Shown: in pieces, positions 12,452 through 21,874 of the stretch
Layout: each line of letters begins with the position of its first letter
Position numbering within the stretch: the first letter of the stretch is position 1
DNA from: Marinomonas rhizomae
Lineage (GTDB): Bacteria; Pseudomonadota; Gammaproteobacteria; Pseudomonadales; Marinomonadaceae
Direction of reading: 5' to 3'
Length of the DNA: 64,000 nucleotides
Assembly: GCF_003315485.1 (NCBI RefSeq)
Contig: NZ_QNSE01000011.1
Coordinates: 140,697-204,696 of the forward strand
Made by a program: the position numbers and the translations under genes
Notes under the pieces: generated by a model
The model's database searches: none
Seen by the model: the letters and a program-made list of their open reading frames with translations, nothing else
What the model was told of the DNA's origin: nothing

Positions 12452-13507
12452 TTGATGATTGAGCATAAAGTAACAAGTCAAATAACTTTAAAGCGCAAGC
12501 GTATACTTATTGTTGATGATGTGCCTAAAAATATTGATTTACTAAAAAATATTTTATCTGAGCAGTACCATGTTCAAGTGGCTAAAGGTGGAAAACTGGC
12601 CTTAGAGATTGTTAATAGATCCTTACCTGACATCATACTACTGGACATTATGATGCCAGATATGAATGGTTTTGAGGTGTGTGAGCAACTTAAATCTAAC
12701 CCGAAAACACAGGATATTCCGGTTATCTTTTTAACTGCTGTTACAGACCCCCAGCATGAACAGAGAGGGTTTGATGTTGGTTGTGTGGACTTTATTACTA
12801 AGCCAATAACGCCTTTGACTACCCTAGCTAGGGTGTCAACACATTTAAAACTGGCGGAAGAAAATCTACGTAATAAGCAAATTATTGATGATAGAACGAG
12901 AGAGCTTGATGAAGCACTTGAATCGGCTATCGGTATGTTAGGGGCGGTAAGTCAGCTTAATGATACTGACACCGGAGTGCATATGTGGCGAATGGCGGAT
13001 TATTGTGCTGCCCTCGCTAGGGCAATAGGTTGGGACGAAGCTAAGGTCGAGCTGTTAAAGCTGGCCGCTCCTATGCATGATACGGGTAAGGTAGGTATTC
13101 CTCATAGTATTTTAAAATCACCTCATAAATTAACGGATGATGAATGGGTTATTATGCGTCAGCACACTGTTATTGGTCATGAAATATTGATAAGAGGAGA
13201 GGCGCCATTATTTAAATTGGCGGCTGAAGTGGCATTAGGCCATCATGAGAGATGGGATGGTCAAGGATACCCCTCTAAATTAAAGGGAGCGGAGATCCCC
13301 CAATCTGCTAGAATTGTTGCCTTGGCTGATGTATTCGATGCACTCACTATGCAACGTCCTTATAAGAGGAGTTGGACTATAGAAGAGTCATTTGAGCATA
13401 TTCAGCAAGCCGCAGGTACCCAATTTGATCCCGATTTAGTACATGTTTTCTTATCGATTGAAGACGAGCTGAGATGCATAAAAGAAAAATGGGACGCTGT
13501 TGAATAG
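12452..13507 (+). CDS. Response regulator with HD-GYP phosphodiesterase domain
   Basis: The 351-aa protein has an N-terminal receiver with acidic pocket VDDVP and phospho-acceptor D65 (LLDIMMPDMNG). A linker helix leads to an HD-GYP domain: HD at H209-D210 in MHDTGKVG, then HHERWDGQGYP with GYP at 272-274. Such proteins hydrolyse cyclic-di-GMP, and all motif residues needed appear intact. It starts 7 nt after the hybrid kinase and is probably its output, linking the periplasmic signal to c-di-GMP. The stop is 1 nt from the converging ychJ-like stop, with no terminator between. Confidence 0.92.
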   Translation: MMIEHKVTSQITLKRKRILIVDDVPKNIDLLKNILSEQYHVQVAKGGKLALEIVNRSLPDIILLDIMMPDMNGFEVCEQLKSNPKTQDIPVIFLTAVTDPQHEQRGFDVGCVDFITKPITPLTTLARVSTHLKLAEENLRNKQIIDDRTRELDEALESAIGMLGAVSQLNDTDTGVHMWRMADYCAALARAIGWDEAKVELLKLAAPMHDTGKVGIPHSILKSPHKLTDDEWVIMRQHTVIGHEILIRGEAPLFKLAAEVALGHHERWDGQGYPSKLKGAEIPQSARIVALADVFDALTMQRPYKRSWTIEESFEHIQQAAGTQFDPDLVHVFLSIEDELRCIKEKWDAVE

Positions 13508-13508
13508 A

Positions 13509-14018
13509 TTAGGCAACAGCGCAGCATTTTTTAAATTTTTTGCCTGATCCGCATAGGCATGGGTCATTTCTACCTACTTTCATCGCGTCAGAGTTAATCA
13601 ATGGCGTATTTTTCTCAACATCGTGTTCACCAGAAATGTAGAACCATTGCCCTTTCACCTTTTTGAACATCGAGCGTTCGCTTAATCGGCCTATATGTTT
13701 GCCTTCTTTGAAGTGAGCTGAGAAGGAGACTACACCCGTTTTGTCCTTTTCTAAGCCATTTTCGGTGGCGTTAATTTCTAGCTTTATCCATTTTGTATGC
13801 TCGTTGCTATCTTGGATGTCCTTTATATTTTGGTCAGGCTCATCTTTTAATTTTTGTGTGTCAGCAATATATTGAAAGTCACCAATAGCAAAAGCAGTAT
13901 AACGCGAACGCATTAGTGTTTCGGCCGTAGGTGCGGTACCTGGATTGTTATGGTACATGCCACAACACATCTCATATGGGCTTCCTGTTCCGCATGGACA
14001 AATTACTGGGACTGGCAT
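13509..14018 (-). CDS. YchJ-type SEC-C motif protein (UPF0225)
   Basis: The 169-aa protein carries zinc-binding SEC-C type motifs at both ends: [13 protein letters not shown] near residue 8 and [18 protein letters not shown] at the C-terminus. The middle is the YchJ/NTF2-like domain ([14 protein letters not shown]). The function of the family is unknown. The start is the ATG at 14018 with GAGAGGAG before it; the longer open frame runs into sbcB. It is divergent from sbcB with about 80 bp between. Confidence 0.88.
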   Translation of the reverse strand: MPVPVICPCGTGSPYEMCCGMYHNNPGTAPTAETLMRSRYTAFAIGDFQYIADTQKLKDEPDQNIKDIQDSNEHTKWIKLEINATENGLEKDKTGVVSFSAHFKEGKHIGRLSERSMFKKVKGQWFYISGEHDVEKNTPLINSDAMKVGRNDPCLCGSGKKFKKCCAVA

Positions 14019-14097
14019 AGATATACTCCTCTCATCGCCAAATACACGCCAAGGTGCGTATAATACCTTTTTATTTAACGGCTTACAGGAATTATTT

Positions 14098-15552
14098 GTG
14101 ACTTCATCGGGCCCCACTTCATTTTTTTGGTTTGATTTTGAGACAACCGGAACGGACCCTGCGCGAGATCGTCCCATGCAGTTTGCGGGGATTAGAACGG
14201 ATCTTGATTTTAATCCCATAGGCGACCCCATCATGTTTTACTGCCGTCTAGCGGAAGATGTGTTGCCACAACCAGAAGCGTGTTTGTTGACTGGAATAAG
14301 TCCTCAAGATGCGAATAGGGAGGGCTTGTGTGAAGCTGAGTTTATGCAAGCCGTAGAGGCAGAGCTTTCTCAACCAGGTACCTGTGCTTTAGGTTATAAT
14401 ACTATTCGTTTTGATGACGAGGTTGTTCGCTACGGTTTTTATCGTAACTTTATTGATCCTTACGCAAGAGAGTGGCAAAACAACTGTTCTCGATGGGATA
14501 TGATTGATTTAGTGCGTATGACATATGCTATGCGTCCAGAGGGTATTGTTTGGCCAAAGAACGAAGAGGGTCAAGTTTCAATGAAACTGGAAGCGCTCAC
14601 AAAGGCAAACGACATTGCTCACGAGCAAGCGCATGATGCGTTGTCGGATGTTTATGGAACGATTGAGATTGCTAAGTTAATTCGTAATAAACAGCCTAAA
14701 TTGTTTGCTTACTATTTCAAAATGCGCCAAAAACATGAGTTGCAGCAGTTTATTGATGTGGCACGACTTAAGCCTTTTTTACATATCTCAGGCATGTTTG
14801 GCCAAGCGAAAAACTACGCGGCTTTTGTCGTGCCTATTGCTCCACACCCAACGAATAAAAATGGCGTGATTGTCTATGACCTTATGGCAGATGCTCAGCC
14901 TTTAATCGATTTAAGCGTGGATGAGATCCGTCATCGAGTCTTTACTCGTCAAGATGAGCTTGGCGATCTAGAAAGATTACCTTTAAAAGTAATCCATTAT
15001 AATAAGTCTCCTGCGGTTGCGCCTGCGACATTTTTGAAAGATGCTAATGTCGTCAAACGACTCCAATTGGATGGTTCAATGTGTCGTCATAATCTTGCCA
15101 TCATCAAAGGGCATGCTGGTTTGGCGGCTAAGCTGAGTGATGTCTTCGTGCAGGAAGATCGGCCAATACATAAAGACCCCGATGTTATGCTGTATTCGGG
15201 TGGATTTTTCTCTCGAGAAGATAAAGTAAGAATGGAGAAGATTCGTTCGACACCAGCAGATCAGTTGTCAGAGTTGGCCATGTCGTTTGATGATCGACGT
15301 TTACCTGAAATGTTAATGCGTTATATTGGTCGAAATTATCCAGATCAACTAACCGAACAGCAACAATTTGAATGGGAAGAATATAGGCAGATTCGCTTGC
15401 TTGAAAAAGATGGTGGAGGCTCTATCAATATGGAGCAATATTTTGAGCGGTTGAACCATATTGCTCAAAGCCCAGATTTATCAGCTACGAAACAAATAAT
15501 GCTTCAGGACTTGGCGGATTATGCGCAAAGTATTTACCCAATACCTTTGTAA
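14098..15552 (+). CDS. sbcB: Exodeoxyribonuclease I
   Basis: ExoI degrades single-stranded DNA 3' to 5' and acts in mismatch repair and recombination. The 484-aa product has the DEDDh exonuclease start ([18 protein letters not shown]), [20 protein letters not shown] and HDALSDV. The start is inferred as GTG at 14098, with an AGGA site 7 nt before; no ATG fits, since upstream in-frame codons lie inside the divergent ychJ-like gene and code for unrelated residues. A permease gene follows 9 nt after the stop. Confidence 0.93.
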   Translation: MTSSGPTSFFWFDFETTGTDPARDRPMQFAGIRTDLDFNPIGDPIMFYCRLAEDVLPQPEACLLTGISPQDANREGLCEAEFMQAVEAELSQPGTCALGYNTIRFDDEVVRYGFYRNFIDPYAREWQNNCSRWDMIDLVRMTYAMRPEGIVWPKNEEGQVSMKLEALTKANDIAHEQAHDALSDVYGTIEIAKLIRNKQPKLFAYYFKMRQKHELQQFIDVARLKPFLHISGMFGQAKNYAAFVVPIAPHPTNKNGVIVYDLMADAQPLIDLSVDEIRHRVFTRQDELGDLERLPLKVIHYNKSPAVAPATFLKDANVVKRLQLDGSMCRHNLAIIKGHAGLAAKLSDVFVQEDRPIHKDPDVMLYSGGFFSREDKVRMEKIRSTPADQLSELAMSFDDRRLPEMLMRYIGRNYPDQLTEQQQFEWEEYRQIRLLEKDGGGSINMEQYFERLNHIAQSPDLSATKQIMLQDLADYAQSIYPIPL

Positions 15553-15561
15553 GGAATTAAT

Positions 15562-16593
15562 ATGAGCGAACAGCATAAGGGGATACATTGGCTGGTTGGT
15601 TTTGCCGCCTTTGTGATCATTATTGCAGCACTAAAAGAAGCCTCTCAAATAGTGGTGCCTTTTATGCTATCTGTTTTTATAGCAATTATCTGCGCACCGG
15701 CTATGTCTAGTCTGCGTCGCCGAAACTTACCTACTTGGCTTTCCATCTTAGTGGTTGTTTTGGTTATATTGATTGGGATTAGCTCCATTGCTGTTCTGGT
15801 TGGTGCTTCTTTGGACAATTTTTCTAGTCAGCTGCCTAATTACAAAACGCGTTTTGGTGAAGAAATGTCCGGTTTAATACAAATGATCAATCGGCTGGGC
15901 CTTCACATTTCTTACGATCAGGTAAAAGGATATATTGATCCTTCCGCTTTGATGCAAATGGTGGCAAATGCATTAAGAGGGCTTGGAAGTGCGCTTACCA
16001 ATCTGGTTTTGGTGGTGATGATCGTGATCTTTATTTTATTTGAAGCTGTTGAGTTACCTAAGAAGCTGTCTTTGGCGTTTAGTGATGCGTCTAAATCAAT
16101 GGATAAATTTGACTCCTTTATTAAATCGGTTAACCGTTATTTGGTGATTAAGACTTTACTTAGCATGTTGACAGGTGTGCTGATCACTTTCTTCATGTGG
16201 GTCTTGGGGGTGGATTTTCCTATTTTGTGGGGCGTCTGCGCATTTCTTTTAAACTTTGTCCCTAATATCGGATCTATAATTGCTGCCGTTCCGGCTGTTT
16301 TACTTGCTTTTGTTCAGTTGGGTAGCTTATCAGCTGGATTGGTTGCGGGTGTATTTTTAATTGTGAATTTGATCGTCGGTAATGTGATAGAGCCACGTTA
16401 TATGGGGCGTGGGCTAGGGTTATCTACCTTGGTAGTATTTCTTTCTTTACTACTTTGGGGTTGGGTGTTTGGCCCCGTTGGCATGTTACTCTCCATTCCA
16501 CTGACCATTATTATGAAACTGGCTTTTGAGGCAAACCCAAAAATGCACTGGTTGGCGGTAATGATTGACTCCAAAGTGGATGGTGATAAGTAA
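15562..16593 (+). CDS. AI-2E family transporter (PerM/YhhT-like)
   Basis: This 343-aa inner-membrane protein has about seven or eight hydrophobic segments, starting with HWLVGFAAFVIIIAAL. The domain order is that of PF01594 proteins: two or three N-terminal helices, a soluble stretch around 80-140, then a C-terminal membrane bundle with WGVCAFLLNFVPNIGS and GNVIEPRYMGRGLGLS. Members export autoinducer-2 or act as ion antiporters; the substrate here is unknown. It lies 9 nt after sbcB and is followed by a terminator. Confidence 0.88.
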   Translation: MSEQHKGIHWLVGFAAFVIIIAALKEASQIVVPFMLSVFIAIICAPAMSSLRRRNLPTWLSILVVVLVILIGISSIAVLVGASLDNFSSQLPNYKTRFGEEMSGLIQMINRLGLHISYDQVKGYIDPSALMQMVANALRGLGSALTNLVLVVMIVIFILFEAVELPKKLSLAFSDASKSMDKFDSFIKSVNRYLVIKTLLSMLTGVLITFFMWVLGVDFPILWGVCAFLLNFVPNIGSIIAAVPAVLLAFVQLGSLSAGLVAGVFLIVNLIVGNVIEPRYMGRGLGLSTLVVFLSLLLWGWVFGPVGMLLSIPLTIIMKLAFEANPKMHWLAVMIDSKVDGDK

Positions 16594-16598
16594 CATAA

Positions 16599-16632
16599 AA
16601 GATTGGCGTTACAAGGCGCCAATCTTATTTTT
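16599..16632 (+). terminator. Intrinsic terminator after the AI-2E-type permease
   Basis: GATTGGCG (16601-16608) pairs with CGCCAATC (16617-16624), extended by A:T pairs and followed by a T-rich tail. Confidence 0.8.
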
Positions 16633-16690
16633 AATACGGCCTAGCTTATTTTGGTTTTATTGTATATACTTCGCCATCAGTTTTTCCTCC

Positions 16691-16740
16691 GAGAATTTCT
16701 AGAGAATTTCATTAAGGCATGTAAATGATTACAGGCCTTA
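16691..16740 (+). promoter_or_regulatory. Structured deaD leader
   Basis: A direct repeat GAGAATTTC occurs at 16691-16699 and 16702-16710. It is followed by a 12-bp stem-loop: TAAGGCATGTAA at 16713-16724 and TTACAGGCCTTA at 16729-16740, with one mismatch and an ATGA loop. The hairpin ends 28 nt before the deaD ATG. TATACT at 16665-16670 is the likely -10. No T-run follows, so a translational or stability role in cold response is possible (inference). Confidence 0.5.
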
Positions 16741-16768
16741 TCCTCACCAAAAAAAGGTACTAATTTAC

Positions 16769-18616
16769 ATGTCTGACGCTGATACTCAGCCTACATTTGA
16801 TTCGTTGGGCCTAATCGCCCCTGTTCTTAAAGCGGTTGCTGACCTAGGTTACGAGCAACCATCTGCTATCCAAGCGCAAAGTATTCCATATCTATTAGAA
16901 GGTCGAGACCTTTTGGGGCAAGCGCAGACGGGTACTGGTAAGACAGCGGCGTTCGCGCTTCCGTTGTTGTCTCGCATTGATGTTACAGATAAAACGACAC
17001 AATTACTTGTGCTGGCTCCCACTCGTGAACTTGCTATTCAGGTTTCTGAAGCATTTCAAACTTACGCTCGTCACCTTCCTGATTTTCATGTTTTGCCTAT
17101 TTACGGCGGCATGTCATACGACACTCAACTTCGCCAGCTAAAGCGTGGTGTGCAGGTTGTTGTTGGTACGCCGGGCCGTGTTATGGACCACATTCGTCGC
17201 AAAACATTGAAACTAGAGGGTCTTAAGGCCTTGGTTCTTGATGAGGCGGATGAAATGTTGCGTATGGGGTTTATTGATGATGTAGAGTGGGTTCTTGAAC
17301 AAACACCACCAACACGTCAAATTGCTTTGTTCTCTGCAACAATGCCTTCAGTGATTCGTCAGGTGGCCAACCGTCATTTAACCAATCCTAAAGAAATTAA
17401 AATCGTCACTAAAACATCGACAGCGATGACGATTACTCAAAAATACTGGCCTGTAAGCGGTTTGCATAAATTAGACGCTTTAACTCGTATTCTTGAGATG
17501 AACGAACACGATGGCATGATCATCTTTGTTCGTACTAAAGCGGCAACAGTTGAATTGGCTGAAAAGCTAACGGCTCGTGGTCACGCTTGTGAAGCCTTGA
17601 ATGGTGACATTAGTCAGAATTTACGTGAACGTACAGTTGATCGTATCAAGAAAGGTCAAATTGATATTCTTGTTGCGACTGACGTTGTAGCTCGTGGCTT
17701 GGATGTAGAACGCGTAAGTCACGTTGTTAACTACGACATTCCATACGATACAGAGTCTTATGTTCACCGTATCGGTCGTACTGGTCGTGCTGGTCGTTCT
17801 GGTACTGCAATCTTATTCGTTGCTCATCGTGAGCGTCGTATGTTGCAAGCCATTGAGCGTGCGACTCGTCAGCCAATTGAAAGTATGACATTGCCAACGG
17901 CATCAGACATTAATGCACACCGCATTAATCGCTTTAAGCAAAAAATTACCGATGTGATGGACAACGAAAATCTTGATTTCTTCCTAGAGCTTGTTCAAAG
18001 CTACCAGAAAGAAAACGAAGTTGATCCATTGAAAATGGCTGCTGCATTAGCGCACATGGCTCAGGGTAAAACTCCGTTGTTACTATCTGAAATGGAGGTT
18101 CGTCAAGAGCGTAGAGAGCGTCGTGAAGACCGTGATAGCTCTCGTGGTGATCGTGCGCCTCGCGAACGTAAGGTTCGCCCTGTGACCGCTGAAGCTATGC
18201 CGTTGAAAGACGACCCAGACACGTCTATGACGCGTTATGTTGTTCAGGTTGGTTATAGTGATGGCGTTAAGCCAGGGAATATTGTTGGGGCAATTGCTAA
18301 CGAAGCTGATATTGAAAGCCGTTACATTGGTCATATCGAGATCTATGAAGATTTCGCAACAGTAGACCTTCCTTCAAACCTTAGTACTGATGCGCTAGGT
18401 AAGTTGGGTAAAACACGTATTTGTGGTCAGCGTACTGACATTGCTAAATTGGAAAATGCTGATGAGTTGAATAAGCGTGCAGCAGCACCTTCTACTCGCA
18501 AGCGTCCATCTGGTGATCGCCGCCCATCTAATGGTGGAGAGCGTCGTCGTTCATCTAATGGTGGTCGAGATCGCGGCGGTGAGCGTCGTCCAAGAGCGCC
18601 ACGTAAAAACGCGTAA
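16769..18616 (+). CDS. deaD: ATP-dependent RNA helicase DeaD (CsdA)
   Basis: This DEAD-box helicase unwinds RNA duplexes in ribosome assembly and mRNA decay, mainly in the cold. The 615-aa protein has all core motifs: Q-motif near residue 30, AQTGTGKT with K58, PTRELA, DEAD at 158-161, SAT, and HRIGRTGRAGR. The DbpA-type RNA-binding domain is around 480-555. The tail is Arg/Gly-rich (RRRSSNGGRDRGG). Length matches E. coli DeaD. It has a structured leader and its own terminator. Confidence 0.94.
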   Translation: MSDADTQPTFDSLGLIAPVLKAVADLGYEQPSAIQAQSIPYLLEGRDLLGQAQTGTGKTAAFALPLLSRIDVTDKTTQLLVLAPTRELAIQVSEAFQTYARHLPDFHVLPIYGGMSYDTQLRQLKRGVQVVVGTPGRVMDHIRRKTLKLEGLKALVLDEADEMLRMGFIDDVEWVLEQTPPTRQIALFSATMPSVIRQVANRHLTNPKEIKIVTKTSTAMTITQKYWPVSGLHKLDALTRILEMNEHDGMIIFVRTKAATVELAEKLTARGHACEALNGDISQNLRERTVDRIKKGQIDILVATDVVARGLDVERVSHVVNYDIPYDTESYVHRIGRTGRAGRSGTAILFVAHRERRMLQAIERATRQPIESMTLPTASDINAHRINRFKQKITDVMDNENLDFFLELVQSYQKENEVDPLKMAAALAHMAQGKTPLLLSEMEVRQERRERREDRDSSRGDRAPRERKVRPVTAEAMPLKDDPDTSMTRYVVQVGYSDGVKPGNIVGAIANEADIESRYIGHIEIYEDFATVDLPSNLSTDALGKLGKTRICGQRTDIAKLENADELNKRAAAPSTRKRPSGDRRPSNGGERRRSSNGGRDRGGERRPRAPRKNA

Positions 18617-18638
18617 TACGCTTTGCTGGTAGTTCCTT

Positions 18639-18674
18639 TAAAAAACCGGATCTAGAAATAGGTTCGGTTTTTTT
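18639..18674 (+). terminator. Intrinsic terminator after deaD
   Basis: AAAAACCG pairs with CGGTTTTT across an imperfect inner stem (GATCTAGAAATAGGTT), followed by a T-run. Confidence 0.75.
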
Positions 18675-18770
18675 ATGTCAATATGTTGGCTACTGCCGAT
18701 GAACTACTTCTGTTAAAATTCCTTTGTTATTTCCCCTTACTACCTAATACGTTATCTAAAAAGGCTGCTC

Positions 18771-19802
18771 ATGAACGCAATTACTATTATTAAACCAGAT
18801 GATTGGCACTTACATTTTCGTGATCAAGATATGTTACTTGAGACGGTTCCAGCTACTGCACGTTGTTTTGAGCGCGCTGTGGTCATGCCGAACTTAGTGC
18901 CGCCAGTTACGACTGCCGAGTTAGCGTTGAGATATAAGGAGCGTATTTTGGCGGCTCGTCCTGCTGGGAGTACTTTCACACCTATCATGACCATCTATTT
19001 AACAGATAAAACCAGTGTCCAAGATATTCAAGATGCAAAAAAAGCAGGTGTTTTGGCGGCTAAGATGTATCCAGCTGGTGCGACAACTAACTCTGATTCG
19101 GGTGTGAGTTCCCTAGAGTCATTGTATCCCGTGTTTGAAGCCTTGGCAGACAACGATATGTTGCTGCTGATCCATGGAGAAGTGACGCAAAAGCACATTG
19201 ATATTTTTGATCGCGAAAAAGAATTTATTGATCAGCATATGGTGAATATTGTTGATCGAGTGCCTAGTTTAAAAGTCGTCTTCGAACACATCACCACAAA
19301 AGATGCTGTTGATTTTGTTTTGGCTGCCCGTGACGGTGTCGCTGCAACGATCACCCCTCAGCATTTGCTATTGAATAGAAACGATATGCTTGATGGTGGT
19401 GTCCGCCCACATAATTACTGTTTACCAGTGCTCAAACGTAGCACTCACCAGCAAGCTTTGCGTGACGTCGTTAAATCTGGATCGCCTAAGTTTTTCTTGG
19501 GAACGGATTCTGCACCGCATGCTAAACACCGCAAAGAGTCCGATTGTGGTTGTGCGGGTTGTTATAGTGCTTGGTCTGCGCTTGAGCTGTATACGCAGGT
19601 ATTTGATGAATTGGGTGCGCTTGATAAGCTGGAAGGCTTTGCGAGCCTGTATGGCGCTGACTTCTATGGTCTGCCACGTAATACAGAGACAGTAACTTTG
19701 GTGCGAGAACCATGGGAGGTGCCTAACAGTATTACTTTGCCAGGCGGTGAGCCTATTGTGCCTTTCTTCGCTGGTAAACAGGTGTCTTGGAAGTTGAAAT
19801 AA
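18771..19802 (+). CDS. pyrC: Dihydroorotase
   Basis: PyrC cyclises N-carbamoyl-aspartate to dihydroorotate in pyrimidine synthesis. The 343-aa length and sequence fit the class II (E. coli PyrC) type. It has metal ligands H13 and H15 in DWHLHFRD, the carboxylated lysine in AAKMYPAG, LLIHGE, the FEHITT histidine and the catalytic FLGTDSAPH aspartate. A single gene with a terminator at 19837. Confidence 0.97.
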   Translation: MNAITIIKPDDWHLHFRDQDMLLETVPATARCFERAVVMPNLVPPVTTAELALRYKERILAARPAGSTFTPIMTIYLTDKTSVQDIQDAKKAGVLAAKMYPAGATTNSDSGVSSLESLYPVFEALADNDMLLLIHGEVTQKHIDIFDREKEFIDQHMVNIVDRVPSLKVVFEHITTKDAVDFVLAARDGVAATITPQHLLLNRNDMLDGGVRPHNYCLPVLKRSTHQQALRDVVKSGSPKFFLGTDSAPHAKHRKESDCGCAGCYSAWSALELYTQVFDELGALDKLEGFASLYGADFYGLPRNTETVTLVREPWEVPNSITLPGGEPIVPFFAGKQVSWKLK

Positions 19803-19836
19803 AGCCACTTAACTTGATGTTGGGTGACAATATAGA

Positions 19837-19868
19837 GCCGAATTCAGCAAGGGATTCGGCTTTTTTTA
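19837..19868. terminator. Intrinsic terminator after pyrC
   Basis: AGCCGAAT (19837-19844) pairs with ATTCGGCT (19855-19862) and is followed by T-rich sequence. It lies between pyrC and the converging tRNA-Leu gene. Confidence 0.85.
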
Positions 19869-19963
19869 TGACAAAAAAATCTGATGCAAGAGGTATGGGT
19901 GTTGTTTAATGTAAGATGGGTTGAGTGCGTTGTTTAGTTTGATAGAAGGGAGAAAAAATAAGA

Positions 19964-20048
19964 TGGTGCGGATGGAGAGACTCGAACTCTCACGCCGTGA
20001 AGCACTGGAACCTAAATCCAGCGTGTCTACCAATTCCACCACATCCGC
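19964..20048 (-). tRNA. tRNA-Leu (anticodon UAG)
   Basis: The 85-nt minus-strand gene folds as a class II tRNA. The acceptor GCGGATG pairs with CATCCGC and a CCA end is encoded. The D-loop has GGTAGACA, the anticodon loop TTTAGGT sits between CTGGA and TCCAG, there is a long variable arm, and the T-arm has GAGAGTTCGAGTCTCTC. It closely resembles E. coli tRNA-Leu(UAG). Confidence 0.97.
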
Positions 20049-20068
20049 ATGTCGTGTTGACGGGCGAG

Positions 20069-20096
20069 ATCTTACCGATATTTTCAGTCGATGCAA
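20069..20096 (-). promoter_or_regulatory. Promoter of tRNA-Leu
   Basis: On the minus strand TTGCAT (20091-20096) and TAAGAT (20069-20074) are 16 bp apart. The discriminator CTCGCCC is GC-rich, as expected for a stringently controlled tRNA promoter. Confidence 0.65.
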
Positions 20097-20232
20097 GTGT
20101 TTTTTTGGGTAAGTATTTAGATTTATTTATTTAACCCGCTTCGTAGGATTTTCTAAGCAGAAGTTGGGACATGTAAACCGAAAAATGATCTAATATTGCT
20201 ACCCTAAATTGTTTCTTCAGCAGAGTTAAAAT

Positions 20233-20964
20233 ATGGAAAAGCATTCTGTTTCACTGATCTTAAATCCCCTTGATCTTGCAACGCTTGTTGTCTTTTTTGC
20301 GTGTTGGTGGGGGTATGCTTTTTATGCCCAATATAACTCCAAGCGTCGCTCTTGTTTGGTCAGTGTATTGCACCAATTTAGATTGGCATGGATGTCGCGA
20401 TTACTGAGACGAGATAACCGAATTGCCGATGCATCCGTAATGGCTAACTTAGAACGAAGCAGTTTGTTTTTTGCTTCGAGTAGCTTGTTGATTATTGCTG
20501 GTCTTTTCACGGCTTTTAATTATTCAGAAAAAGCGTTGGGTATTTTATCGGATTTTTATCTTTTATCTCCAATGAGCCAGCAAGAGTGGGAATTAAAAAT
20601 TATTGTATTGGTGGCCATTTTTTCCTATGCATTTTTCACCTTCACTTGGTCGGTTAGACAATATAATTTTTGTTCTGTGTTGGTTGGTAGCGCACCATTA
20701 GCAACAGAACGTGGTATCGAAGACAGTGAGCGTGAACTGTATGCCATGTATATGGCGCAAATTTGTAGCTTGGCGGCGAACCAGTTTAACTATGGGTTAC
20801 GTGCTTTCTATTTTGCGATGGCATTTTGTGGTTGGTTCCTTGGACCATATTTCTGTATGGCGGCTAGCGTCATGGTGGTGGCGGTGTTATATCGTCGAGA
20901 ATTCCGTTCTAAAACGTTCAAAACCCTAAGTCGTGGATTGGTAATGAAATCTCATGCTTCCTAA
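20233..20964 (+). CDS. DUF599 family membrane protein
   Basis: The 243-aa protein has four predicted membrane segments (about 10-28, 75-95, 128-150 and 190-225). It resembles DUF599 (PF04654) by its start (LNPLDLATLVVFFACWWGYAFYA), RDNRIADASVMANL and FNYGLRAFYFAMAF. No function is established. Its last 11 nt overlap the O-methyltransferase gene, so the two are probably co-translated. Confidence 0.85.
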   Translation: MEKHSVSLILNPLDLATLVVFFACWWGYAFYAQYNSKRRSCLVSVLHQFRLAWMSRLLRRDNRIADASVMANLERSSLFFASSSLLIIAGLFTAFNYSEKALGILSDFYLLSPMSQQEWELKIIVLVAIFSYAFFTFTWSVRQYNFCSVLVGSAPLATERGIEDSERELYAMYMAQICSLAANQFNYGLRAFYFAMAFCGWFLGPYFCMAASVMVVAVLYRREFRSKTFKTLSRGLVMKSHAS

Positions 20965-21658
20965 TTTTCCAAAACCTTTACCTGAAGATGATAAGCCTGT
21001 TAACCGGACTGTTAATGTTGATGACAGGTTGTATCAGTACTTAGTTGATGTCTCCGTTCGTGAGGATGATCTGTTAAGAGCACTACGTCGTGAGACTGCT
21101 CAGTACCATATGGCGCGTATGCAATTATCACCAGAAGTTGGCCAATTATTAGCTTTGCTAGTAAAGCTTCACGCTCCAAAGAAGCTTCTTGAAATTGGCG
21201 TATTTACTGGTTATAGCACCTTGTCGATGGCGATGGCGATGTCTAAAAGTGCAACTTTAGTTGCGATTGAAAAAAAGCAGATGTGGCTGGATATTGCGAC
21301 ACGCTATTTACAGCAAGCTGGTGTAATGGATCGTGTTATTACCTATTGTGACAAAGCCTTGCCAGTCATGGAATCTCTTTTGGAGACTGAGCGTGAGACG
21401 TTTGATTTCATCTTTATCGATGCTGATAAACAAAATTTACTGGCTTATTATCAATTAGCGAAGCAATTGCTACAACCCGGTGGTTGTTTGCTGATAGATA
21501 ATACCTTGTGGTGGGGCAATGTCGCGGATGAAGCCTTTTCTGATAAAGATACCAAGATTGTTCGTGAACTGAATAAAACCATTCATGCTGATTTAGAGGT
21601 TGAGCTATCGCTCATTCCGATTGGGGATGGGCTGACATTGGTTCGAAAAAACACTTAA
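20954..21658 (+). CDS. O-methyltransferase, caffeoyl-CoA OMT family
   Basis: The 234-aa SAM-dependent methyltransferase belongs to the small cation-dependent O-methyltransferase family (PF01596). The SAM loop is LEIGVFTGYSTL, the acidic VAIEKKQ follows, then DFIFIDADKQN, and LIDNTLWWG carries the metal ligands. The natural substrate is not predictable. It starts inside the 3' end of the DUF599 gene. Confidence 0.88.
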   Translation: MLPNFPKPLPEDDKPVNRTVNVDDRLYQYLVDVSVREDDLLRALRRETAQYHMARMQLSPEVGQLLALLVKLHAPKKLLEIGVFTGYSTLSMAMAMSKSATLVAIEKKQMWLDIATRYLQQAGVMDRVITYCDKALPVMESLLETERETFDFIFIDADKQNLLAYYQLAKQLLQPGGCLLIDNTLWWGNVADEAFSDKDTKIVRELNKTIHADLEVELSLIPIGDGLTLVRKNT

Positions 21659-21765
21659 AGGCTGATCGTAAAATAATCAAAAAAGTTCGTTATTCCTTTC
21701 TTAAATGCCTTTTGCCTGATTATACCCATAAAATTATTGTGACTTTTTGCCTTTTTTTATCGCAT

Positions 21766-21847
21766 AAGCCTCTTGAAATTGCTCCAAGAGGCTTTATCTA
21801 TGATGCACAAGTGAAACGAAATACGCCCTTGGCTTTTTATCCAAGGG
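21766..21847 (+). promoter_or_regulatory. Two hairpins in the htpG leader
   Basis: AAGCCTCTTG (21766-21775) pairs with CAAGAGGCTT (21785-21794). CCCTTGG (21826-21832) pairs with CCAAGGG (21841-21847). The first could terminate upstream transcripts; the second ends 27 nt before the ATG. A CTTGAAA at 21772-21778 resembles a sigma-32 -35 box, but the following -10 region fits poorly. Confidence 0.4.
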
Positions 21848-21874
21848 TTCATTCAAATAGGAGCAAGCTACAAC

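Noticed and set aside
13945..14097. Upstream extension of sbcB to an ATG at 13945
   Set aside because: These 51 codons lie over the 5' end of the divergent ychJ-like gene and do not resemble an ExoI N-terminus; GTG at 14098 fits better.
19422..19808. 128-codon frame antisense to pyrC
   Set aside because: It is a shadow of pyrC with a low-complexity, His/Arg-rich composition and no ribosome site.
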